Shown piece after piece: positions 1 through 5,175 of a DNA stretch of 13,280 nt; the first letter of the stretch is position 1; each line of letters begins with the position of its first letter. The stretch is from Alphaproteobacteria bacterium. GTDB lineage: Bacteria > Pseudomonadota > Alphaproteobacteria > Caulobacterales > Parvularculaceae. The DNA is taken from the NCBI GenBank assembly GCA_030428745.1, contig JAUIEG010000021.1, positions 1 through 13,280 of the forward strand, written 5' to 3'. A model generated the notes under the pieces. The model did not search any database. It saw nothing but the letters and a program-made list of their open reading frames with translations, and was not told the origin of the DNA. The position numbers and the translations under genes are program-made.

Positions 1-118
1 TGTTGCAGTCCTGGGCGATCTCCGACATGGTCGTTTTTCCATAGCCATAGTGCAGGAAACGCCGGCTCGCGGCGTCGAGAATCTGCTTTGCGGTGTCGTC
101 GAGATTTTCGATAGGCAT
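1..118 (-). CDS. TetR/AcrR-family transcriptional regulator, N-terminal part only (runs off window start)
   Basis: Only the first 39 codons are inside the window. They read MPIENLDDTAKQILDAASRR, then FLHYGYGKTTMSEIAQDCN. This is the usual TetR helix-turn-helix opening: helix 1 around residues 8-20, then F-x-x-x-G-Y-x-x-T-T, with the DNA-binding helix starting at MSEIA. The ATG at 118 is the only reasonable start, because the frame upstream has no ATG or GTG before a stop. It lacks a good Shine-Dalgarno sequence. The ligand and target cannot be known because the C-terminal ligand domain is missing. It diverges from gpsA across 79 bp that hold inverted repeats, so autoregulation, perhaps also affecting gpsA, is plausible but inferred. 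Confidence 0.85.
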   Translation of the reverse strand, partial: MPIENLDDTAKQILDAASRRFLHYGYGKTTMSEIAQDCN

Positions 119-127
119 TGGGGCCCG

Positions 128-154
128 GATGTTTATGTTGACATCTTTATAAAC
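128..154. promoter_or_regulatory. Overlapping inverted repeats between tetR-like gene and gpsA, candidate operator
   Basis: Two dyads lie in the 79-bp divergent gap. GATGT (128-132) pairs with ACATC (141-145). GTTTAT (131-136) pairs perfectly with ATAAAC (149-154) across 12 bp. A TTGACA word sits at 138-143. TetR regulators commonly bind such dyads next to their own gene, so this is a reasonable operator candidate. The arms are short and the AT-richness of the stretch weakens the case. Confidence 0.35.
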
Positions 155-197
155 CGTTCAGTCGTCATTCGGCAATGAAGCAAGTGAATCGCCTCTT

Positions 198-1208
198 ATG
201 AATACCGGCGCCCCTTTCCAATCGGTCGGCGTTATCGGCGGCGGCGCCTGGGGTACGGCGCTGGCCTCGCTCTGCGCCGCCAACGGCGTCGCGACGACCC
301 TGTGGGCGCGCGAAGACGCGGTCATACGCGCCGTCAATGAGCGTCATGAGAACACCGAGTTTCTCCGGGGCGTTCCCCTGCCCGAGAGCCTCAAAGCCGC
401 GAAAACACTGGGTATGGCCGCAAGTTCGGAGGCCATACTTTTTGTAGTCCCGGCCCAGTTCGCCCGCCCCGTCTTCGCCGACCTCAGAGAGGCGACCCAG
501 GGAAAGCCGGTTCCGGTAGCGCTCTGCTCGAAAGGCATTGAGCAGTCCACGGGCATGATGATGACCGAGGTCTTAGGCGCGGTATGGCCGGAGGCGGCGC
601 CCGCGGTGTTGTCGGGGCCGAGCTTTGCGCGCGACGTCGCCATGGGACTACCCACCGCCGTGACGCTCGCCGCTGGGGACCCGGACCTTGGCGCGCGCTG
701 GATGGCGACAATCGGCGCGCCGCATTTCCGACCCTATCTTTCCGAAGACCTCACCGGCGCAGAGCTCGGCGGCGCCGTAAAGAATGTCCTCGCCATCGCC
801 GCGGGCGCGGTCGTGGGCCGCGGCCTCGGCGAAAGCGCCCGGGCGGCGCTCATCGCCCGCGGATTTGCGGAGTTTCAACGCCTCGGCGTGGCGCTCGGCG
901 CCAAAAAAGAGACCATGGCCGGCCTGTCAGGCCTTGGCGACCTCATTCTGACGGCGTCGTCACCGCAATCGCGCAACATGTCCCTTGGGATTGAGCTCGG
1001 GAAAGGCCGAACGCTCCAGGAGGTGCTGGGCGAACGCAACACCGTGAGCGAAGGCGTCGCCACCGCCGGCGCCATTCACGCCCTCGCTGAAAAGGCCGGC
1101 GTCGATGCGCCGGTCTGCGAAGCGGTGGCCGCCCTCGTCTCCGGCGCCAAGTCCGTCGACGAGATCATCGCCGCCCTGATGGCGCGGCCATTAAAATCGG
1201 AAGCGTAA
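198..1208 (+). CDS. gpsA: NAD(P)H-dependent glycerol-3-phosphate dehydrogenase
   Basis: This cytoplasmic enzyme reduces dihydroxyacetone phosphate to sn-glycerol 3-phosphate, the backbone for phospholipid synthesis. The 336 residues match the usual length. The Rossmann glycine motif is at 11-22 (GVIGGGAWGTAL). The CSKGIE segment is at 110-115 and LSGPSFARDV at 138-147. The catalytic-lysine segment GGAVKNVLAIAAG is at 191-203, with K195 as the expected catalytic lysine, and GLSGLGDLILT is at 243-253. The ATG at 198 leaves only nine residues before the Rossmann strand, which fits the family, although no strong Shine-Dalgarno is visible. The stop is followed after 2 nt by the YciI-like gene, so the two are almost certainly co-transcribed. 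In many alphaproteobacteria gpsA follows tsaD; here a divergent TetR gene is upstream instead. Confidence 0.97.
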   Translation: MNTGAPFQSVGVIGGGAWGTALASLCAANGVATTLWAREDAVIRAVNERHENTEFLRGVPLPESLKAAKTLGMAASSEAILFVVPAQFARPVFADLREATQGKPVPVALCSKGIEQSTGMMMTEVLGAVWPEAAPAVLSGPSFARDVAMGLPTAVTLAAGDPDLGARWMATIGAPHFRPYLSEDLTGAELGGAVKNVLAIAAGAVVGRGLGESARAALIARGFAEFQRLGVALGAKKETMAGLSGLGDLILTASSPQSRNMSLGIELGKGRTLQEVLGERNTVSEGVATAGAIHALAEKAGVDAPVCEAVAALVSGAKSVDEIIAALMARPLKSEA

Positions 1209-1210
1209 CG

Positions 1211-1504
1211 ATGCCTCAATTTGCTTTACTATGCCGGGACAAGCCCGACTCCCTCGCCCTGCGGATGGAGACGCGGCCCGCCCATCTTGAATATTTTCAA
1301 TCTTTTGGAAATAAGCTTCATCTCGCCGGCCCGATGCTCGACGGCAAGGGCGATCCGATCGGCTCTTTGATGATTATAGAGGCCGCTCATGAGGGAGAAG
1401 CCCGCGCCATCGCCGACGAGGACCCCTACAACAAGGCGGGGCTCTTCGCCGATGTGGGCGTCATTCCGTTCAAAACGGTGATCGAGAATTTTCCCGAGAA
1501 ATAG
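1211..1504 (+). CDS. YciI-like family protein
   Basis: This 97-residue protein has the YciI (YCII domain) pattern: an N-terminal strand, a helix with the conserved histidine H25 (RPAHLEY), the GPMLD turn at 40-44, and a DPY motif at 71-73. The family folds as a ferredoxin-like alpha/beta dimer with a His/Asp pair in a putative active site. Its physiological reaction is not established for most members. It starts 2 nt after the gpsA stop, so it is probably translationally coupled. The gpsA-YciI order is common in alphaproteobacteria, which supports both calls. No T-rich intrinsic terminator follows, only a set of inverted repeats. Confidence 0.9.
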   Translation: MPQFALLCRDKPDSLALRMETRPAHLEYFQSFGNKLHLAGPMLDGKGDPIGSLMIIEAAHEGEARAIADEDPYNKAGLFADVGVIPFKTVIENFPEK

Positions 1505-1516
1505 GGTCTTGCGAGT

Positions 1517-1604
1517 TCACGTCAGAACGTGACGAAAATAGCGGTTTTCGAGGACCGGAGCGAAATGTGCAGAACGCGCTTGAGCGCCGGAAATCGCTAT
1601 TTGC
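1517..1604. repeat. Nested inverted repeats between convergent genes
   Basis: Three hairpins can be drawn in the 118-bp convergent gap. TCACGT (1517-1522) pairs with ACGTGA (1527-1532). A 15-bp stem runs from 1536-1550 to 1588-1602 with two G.U pairs, centred on AAATAGCG and CGCTATTT. GCGCT (1576-1580) with AGCGC (1583-1587) lies inside its loop. No T-run follows on either strand, so it is not a standard intrinsic terminator. It could be a Rho-independent-like stop for both genes, a small RNA, or a dispersed intergenic repeat. Confidence 0.4.
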
Positions 1605-1622
1605 AGCCGGCTATGGCGGGAA

Positions 1623-2009
1623 TTAGCGGCGGCGCTTGTAGGAGCGGCAGCTCGCTTCATAAGGCCGGCCGGAAAGGCGCGCATTCCAGCCCGCCGTCCA
1701 GGCGTCGCCAGCGTCGACCCCGCCACGAGCCCGGCACTGCTGAAAGCCGGTCCGGTATTCAGGCGACAGGACATCGGTCTGCGACGCCAGCGAAAAGGCC
1801 GCGTCATAACACTCGCAAACCAGATCCTGCCCGGCGGAGGCTATGATGGTCGGCGTAGGTGCGCTGGGGGAATAGCTCACTTCCGTGGCCGCCGGCGCGG
1901 TTTCCACGTTAGCGCCCGAGCTGAAGGAGGTGTTCATCACCGCATAGAGGGCGACGCCCAGCACAACAAGCGCCAGAACGCCCCCAAAAATGGCTTCAAT
2001 ATTACGCAT
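1623..2009 (-). CDS. Single-pass membrane-anchored hypothetical protein with four cysteines
   Basis: I do not recognise this 128-residue protein. Residues 6-25 form a hydrophobic helix (IFGGVLALVVLGVALYAVM) after a short N-terminus. A Ser/Pro/Ala-rich linker follows (about 30-60), then a compact C-terminal part with cysteines at 65, 67, 92 and 121, aromatic residues (W104, W108) and a basic tail. The likely topology is an N-terminal anchor with the cysteine domain in the periplasm, where two disulfides could form. I chose the ATG at 2009, preceded by GAGGGG at good spacing, over the in-frame GTG at 2015. The 113-bp upstream region contains a full CtrA-type box and a dyad. The gene converges on the gpsA-YciI unit. 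Function unknown. Confidence 0.75.
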   Translation of the reverse strand: MRNIEAIFGGVLALVVLGVALYAVMNTSFSSGANVETAPAATEVSYSPSAPTPTIIASAGQDLVCECYDAAFSLASQTDVLSPEYRTGFQQCRARGGVDAGDAWTAGWNARLSGRPYEASCRSYKRRR

Positions 2010-2063
2010 CTCCACCCCTCGCTCTCGCCGCCCCTCGCCCCGGCGCCTTTGAGCCGGAGCAAA

Positions 2064-2083
2064 TGTCCTGATCGGACAGGACG
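2064..2083. promoter_or_regulatory. Dyad upstream of the four-cysteine membrane protein
   Basis: Two overlapping inverted repeats occupy this stretch. TGTCC (2064-2068) pairs with GGACA (2074-2078), and GTCCTG (2065-2070) pairs with CAGGAC (2077-2082). It lies about 55-75 bp upstream of the gene starting at 2009 on the minus strand, a position suited to a regulator site. No specific regulator can be named. Confidence 0.35.
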
Positions 2084-2104
2084 GATGCTACCCCAAAAGG
2101 CGTG

Positions 2105-2120
2105 GTTAAAAAAGGGTTAA
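2105..2120 (-). promoter_or_regulatory. Full-consensus CtrA-type binding site
   Basis: Read on the minus strand, the sequence is TTAA (2120-2117), seven bases, then TTAAC (2109-2105). This matches the Caulobacter CtrA consensus TTAA-N7-TTAAC exactly. It lies just after ppa and about 95 bp upstream of the minus-strand four-cysteine membrane protein, in the same orientation as that gene. Binding itself is inferred. Confidence 0.5.
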
Positions 2121-2122
2121 GG

Positions 2123-2659
2123 CTAGCCCGTGCGGGCCTGTTCGGCCTTGAGGCCTTCCATGATCAGCCTTTCAGCCTCATCTGCGCCGCGCCAGCCGAC
2201 GATCTTCACCCATTTGTCGGGCTCAAGGTCTTTATAGTGGGCGAAGAAATGGCTGATCCGCTCGATCATAATGTCGGGCAGATCCTCATAGGTCTTGATC
2301 TTGGTGTAGTAGCGGGTCAGTCGCTCCGACGGGACGGCGAGGATTTTCTCGTCCATGCCCGCCTCGTCTTCCATCAACAAAACGCCCACCGGCCGGGCGG
2401 CGACCACCGCGCCCGGCACCAGCGGCCGGTTGCCCATGACCATCACATCCACCGGATCGCCGTCATCGGCGAGGGTCTGGGGAATGAAGCCGTAATTGCA
2501 GGGGTAGCGCATCGACGTATAGAGAAACCGGTCAACGAACATGGCGCCGGAGGCCTTGTCGATTTCATATTTGATCGGCTCGCCGCCAAGCGGAACCTCG
2601 ATCACGACATTGATGTCCTTGGGCGGGTTCACGCCGGGCGTAATTTTTGAAAGATCCAT
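2123..2659 (-). CDS. ppa: Family I inorganic pyrophosphatase
   Basis: Soluble Mg-dependent pyrophosphatase that hydrolyses PPi to two phosphates and so pulls biosynthetic reactions forward. The 178-residue length is typical of bacterial family I. Visible family features are the early VVIEVP strand (18-23), K30-Y31-E32, RYPCNYGFIPQT (51-62) and the metal-binding signature DGDPVDVMV (66-74). The conserved region KTYEDLPDI lies further on. The start at 2659 follows AAGAGTAAG and sits 10 nt after the argG stop, so the two genes share a transcript. The link makes sense because argininosuccinate synthase releases PPi. Confidence 0.97.
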   Translation of the reverse strand: MDLSKITPGVNPPKDINVVIEVPLGGEPIKYEIDKASGAMFVDRFLYTSMRYPCNYGFIPQTLADDGDPVDVMVMGNRPLVPGAVVAARPVGVLLMEDEAGMDEKILAVPSERLTRYYTKIKTYEDLPDIMIERISHFFAHYKDLEPDKWVKIVGWRGADEAERLIMEGLKAEQARTG

Positions 2660-2669
2660 CTTACTCTTT

Positions 2670-3893
2670 TTACTCTGCGTTCATGTTGCGGCGCGCGAGA
2701 AGTTTTAGGCGCAACGCGTTCAGTTTAATGAAACCCTCGGCGTCTTTCTGGTCATAGACCATGTCTTCTTCGAAGGTGACGTGGGCTTCGGAATAGATCG
2801 TGTTGGGGGACGCCCGGCCGATGACATTCGCCGAGCCTTTATAGAGCTTGACCTTCACCGTTCCCGCCACACGCTCCTGGCTCTTGTCGATGGCGGCCTG
2901 AAGCATTTCGCGCTCCGGCGCGAACCAGAAGCCGTTATAGATCAGCTCCGCATAGCGCGGCATCAATTCGTCCTTGAGGTGGCCGGCGCCGCGATCGAGG
3001 GTGATCTGTTCGATACCCCGATGGGCGGCGAGCAAAATCGTCCCGCCCGGCGTTTCGTAAATGCCGCGCGACTTCATGCCGACAAAACGGTTCTCGACGA
3101 GATCGAGACGGCCAATGCCGTGCTTGCGGCCATATTCATTAAGCTCAGTCAGCAGCGTCGCCGGCGACAGAGGTTTGCCATTGATGGAGATGGCGTCGCC
3201 GCGATCGAAACCGATTTCGATCACTTCCGGTTCGTCCGGCGCGTCTTCAGGATCGACCGTGCGCTGATAGACATAGTCGGGCGCGGGCTCCGCCGGATCT
3301 TCCAGCACCTTGCCCTCTGATGAGGTGTGCAGAAGGTTGGCGTCCACGGAGAACGGCGCCTCCCCGCGCTTGTCTTTCGGAATTTCAATCTGGTGTTTTT
3401 CAGCCCAGTCGATGAGCTTTTCGCGTGAGTTCAGATCCCATTCGCGCCATGGCGCGATCACGCGGATGTCGGGGTTCAGCGCATAGGCGTTCAGTTCGAA
3501 CCGCACCTGGTCGTTGCCCTTGCCGGTCGCCCCATGGGCGATGGCGTCGGCGCCGGTTGCTTCGGCGATTTCCACGAGGCGCTTGGCGATCAGCGGGCGC
3601 GCAATCGACGTGCCGAGAAGATAAAGCCCTTCATAGACGGCGTTCGCCCGGAACATGGGGAATACGAATTCGCGCACGAATTCCTCGCGCAGGTCTTCGA
3701 TGTAGATTTCCTTGACGCCGGCGCGCTCGGCCTTGCGGCGGGCCGGCTCCAGTTCCTCGCCCTGACCGAGGTCAGCCGTAAATGTCACGACCTCGCAATT
3801 ATACTCCACCTGCAGCCATTTCAGGATCACCGAAGTGTCGAGACCGCCGGAATAGGCGAGCACCACTTTTTTCACGTCTTTTTTTGCGGTCAT
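2670..3893 (-). CDS. argG: Argininosuccinate synthase
   Basis: This cytoplasmic enzyme joins citrulline and aspartate using ATP, releasing AMP and PPi, in the penultimate step of arginine synthesis. The 407-residue product has the N-type ATP pyrophosphatase loop AYSGGLDTS at 13-21, and further on the conserved segments IAHGATGKGNDQVRFE and the SIARP motif. The frame stays open 34 codons upstream to 3995, but I place the start at 3893 (MTAKKDVKKVVLAYSGG). GGGGAAG precedes it, homologues begin a few residues before the P-loop, and the upstream extension is basic and unlike the family. ppa follows after 10 nt. The gene diverges from the small stress-type genes at 4035. Confidence 0.97.
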   Translation of the reverse strand: MTAKKDVKKVVLAYSGGLDTSVILKWLQVEYNCEVVTFTADLGQGEELEPARRKAERAGVKEIYIEDLREEFVREFVFPMFRANAVYEGLYLLGTSIARPLIAKRLVEIAEATGADAIAHGATGKGNDQVRFELNAYALNPDIRVIAPWREWDLNSREKLIDWAEKHQIEIPKDKRGEAPFSVDANLLHTSSEGKVLEDPAEPAPDYVYQRTVDPEDAPDEPEVIEIGFDRGDAISINGKPLSPATLLTELNEYGRKHGIGRLDLVENRFVGMKSRGIYETPGGTILLAAHRGIEQITLDRGAGHLKDELMPRYAELIYNGFWFAPEREMLQAAIDKSQERVAGTVKVKLYKGSANVIGRASPNTIYSEAHVTFEEDMVYDQKDAEGFIKLNALRLKLLARRNMNAE

Positions 3894-3961
3894 GAGCTTC
3901 CCCGTTCGAGATTGCGCGGGCGCTATACCGCACCTGCGAACAAAGCGCCAGCCGCGATTTC

Positions 3962-3987
3962 GGAACAGGCGCTGCAGCGTCCGTGTT
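3962..3987 (+). promoter_or_regulatory. Sigma-EcfG-like (general stress response) promoter
   Basis: GGAAC at 3962-3966 is followed after 17 bases by TGTT at 3984-3987. The alphaproteobacterial EcfG consensus is GGAAC-N16/17-CGTT, so eight of nine fixed positions match. Transcription would begin roughly 40 nt before the ATG at 4035, leaving a sensible leader with AAGGAG. The small charged products downstream suit a stress regulon. Assignment is by inspection only. Confidence 0.5.
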
Positions 3988-4034
3988 TGCTTCACAGTTC
4001 ATCAGCAACGCGCGCAAGCCAAAAGGAGAACGTC

Positions 4035-4232
4035 ATGACCCGCCCCAAGACCCGTCAGGAATCGCTTGAAGAAAAGGAATATCTGGGTGAGCCCGGCGCG
4101 CCCGCCCAAGGCGGCGTCGCCGGCGGCGACCTTCAGGAAAAGAAGGGCAAGCTCGACGAAATGAAGCGCGCCAAAGAGCGCCCGGCTGGCGTCACCCGCG
4201 TGCGCAGGAGCGACGAAAAAGAAAAGGACTAA
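4035..4232 (+). CDS. Small highly charged hypothetical protein
   Basis: This 65-residue product is dominated by Lys, Arg, Glu and Asp, with a Gly/Pro/Ala stretch in the middle (about 18-32) and an acidic-basic tail. It has no membrane segment or signal peptide and is probably mostly disordered. The ATG at 4035 has AAGGAG eight bases upstream, the best ribosome binding site in this region. The frame is open further upstream, but that part overlaps argG and has no support. It is followed after 5 nt by the DUF7218/Rho_N-like gene, and the pair lies behind an EcfG-like promoter. Function is unknown; a role in stress survival is inferred from context only. Confidence 0.7.
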   Translation: MTRPKTRQESLEEKEYLGEPGAPAQGGVAGGDLQEKKGKLDEMKRAKERPAGVTRVRRSDEKEKD

Positions 4233-4237
4233 ACCAC

Positions 4238-4501
4238 ATGGAGAAAAATCACGGCCCCAGCATCAAGGATGATGAGACCTATCAGGCGTTGCGCGATGAC
4301 GGGGCGAGCAAGGAAAAAGCCGCACGCATCGCCAATGCGCAGGCCAACAATCACCAGCACCCTTCAGAAAAAGGCGGCGCGGCCAAACCCTATGAAGAGT
4401 GGAAGAAAGACGATCTTTACGACCGCGCAAAAGAGATCGGCATTGAAGGCCGGTCGAACATGACCAAGAAAGAACTCATCAACGCCTTGCGCAATCACTG
4501 A
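4238..4501 (+). CDS. Small DUF7218/Rho_N-like nucleic-acid-binding protein
   Basis: The 87-residue protein has two recognisable parts. Residues 1-33 (KNHGPSIKDDETYQALRDDG, then ASKEKAARIAN) resemble the short domain found in small bacterial proteins annotated DUF7218. Residues 52-87 (YEEWKKDDLYDRAKEIGIEG, then RSNMTKKELINALRNH) form a helix-extended loop-helix like the Rho termination factor N-terminal or SAP motif, which binds nucleic acid. A His/Gln/Ser-rich linker joins them. It lacks the rest of Rho, so it is not a termination factor itself. AAAAGGA at the end of the preceding gene serves as ribosome binding site. It is second in a two-gene unit closed by an intrinsic terminator. DNA or RNA binding during stress is an inference. 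Confidence 0.85.
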   Translation: MEKNHGPSIKDDETYQALRDDGASKEKAARIANAQANNHQHPSEKGGAAKPYEEWKKDDLYDRAKEIGIEGRSNMTKKELINALRNH

Positions 4502-4506
4502 ATGAA

Positions 4507-4542
4507 AACGGCGCCTCTGCGGGCGCCGTTCTTGCCTTTTCT
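4507..4542 (+). terminator. Rho-independent terminator of the small stress-type operon
   Basis: AACGGCGCC (4507-4515), a six-base loop, and GGCGCCGTT (4522-4530) form a perfect 9-bp GC-rich stem starting 5 nt after the stop codon at 4501. It is followed by a pyrimidine-rich tract with TTTT at 4537-4540. It ends the 4035-4501 unit and may also limit the convergent gene that stops at 4563. Confidence 0.85.
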
Positions 4543-4562
4543 ATGCATTCCACTGCGTTCAG

Positions 4563-4970
4563 TTAGCCGCGAATGTAAATCTTCCGGCCTTCGGCGTAGC
4601 GGTAATACATGCGCATGCGGCGATCGTATTTCAGCGGCGGGCGCGCGTCGTGACGGCCCCAGCCATGGCCGCGTCCGCGATGATCGGCGCGGCGCAACTC
4701 CCGCCGGTCGGGCTGATAATAAAAGGCGCGGACCGGACAGACGGTCACCGCCTCGTCCCGGCGGTTTTCGCGGCGATCATAACGATCCTTGCGGCGGTCG
4801 CGGCGGCCATGATCGACGCGCCGGTCACGGCGATCCTCGATACGGTCATAGCGGTCTTCGACAAGATCGGGACAAGCGCGCGGATTGAACTTCCACTCGC
4901 CCGCAAAAGCCTGCGCTCCGAAAAGAACGAGCCCCGCCCCTAGGGCGCCCGAAACAACTTTCTTCAACAT
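4563..4970 (-). CDS. Secreted Asp/Arg-rich hypothetical protein
   Basis: The 135-residue protein starts with a clear Sec signal peptide: KK at 3-4, a hydrophobic core at 5-18, and AFA before G24. The mature part begins EWKFNPRACPDL, then from about 38 to 73 is built almost only of Asp, Arg and Glu in DRYDRR-like repeats. A second cysteine follows (C78, VCP) and then a Tyr/Arg-rich end. C33 and C78 flank the charged block and could form a disulfide. I chose the ATG at 4970, preceded by GGAG, because it gives the signal peptide directly; the frame extends upstream without adding sense. It diverges from the GIN-domain gene. Similar Asp/Arg-rich periplasmic proteins are familiar from alphaproteobacteria; the function is not known to me. 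Confidence 0.75.
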   Translation of the reverse strand: MLKKVVSGALGAGLVLFGAQAFAGEWKFNPRACPDLVEDRYDRIEDRRDRRVDHGRRDRRKDRYDRRENRRDEAVTVCPVRAFYYQPDRRELRRADHRGRGHGWGRHDARPPLKYDRRMRMYYRYAEGRKIYIRG

Positions 4971-5062
4971 GGTCTCTACTCCTGCTCCTGAGACTAGAGC
5001 CCCAAGCCCGAGCGGTCTCATGACAGGTAAACGCAGAGACGCGCCGCCGCCGTCGGCGCGGG

Positions 5063-5084
5063 CCGGGGTCTTTCCGGGGTCTTT
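5063..5084. repeat. Tandem 11-bp direct repeat
   Basis: CCGGGGTCTTT occurs twice head to tail, at 5063-5073 and 5074-5084. It lies in the 205-bp divergent gap, about 90-115 bp upstream of the GIN-domain gene start. An 11-bp period equals one helical turn, the geometry used by OmpR/PhoB-type response regulators, so this could be a binding site. It could also be a small chance duplication. Confidence 0.4.
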
Positions 5085-5175
5085 TCAAGGCGAAAACAGG
5101 GCGGGTTTGCCCCGCGCCAGCCTGGAAGGTAAAGTTCGCCGCGACGGGCGGGCTCAACCCAGCGAGGGGAAAACA

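Noticed and set aside
1529..1846. Plus-strand frame of 105 codons after the YciI-like gene
   Set aside because: It runs through the hairpin region and antisense to the membrane protein, with no ribosome binding site.
2102..2650. Plus-strand open frame opposite ppa (182 codons), and a similar one opposite argG at 2781-3320
   Set aside because: Both are exact antisense to conserved enzymes and show no domain of their own.
3894..3995. N-terminal extension of argG
   Set aside because: The extra 34 residues are basic and unlike the family, and 3893 has the better ribosome binding site and the expected distance to the P-loop.
4885..5175. Upstream extension of the GIN-domain protein
   Set aside because: It overlaps the start of the divergent secreted protein and would bury a perfect signal peptide inside the chain.
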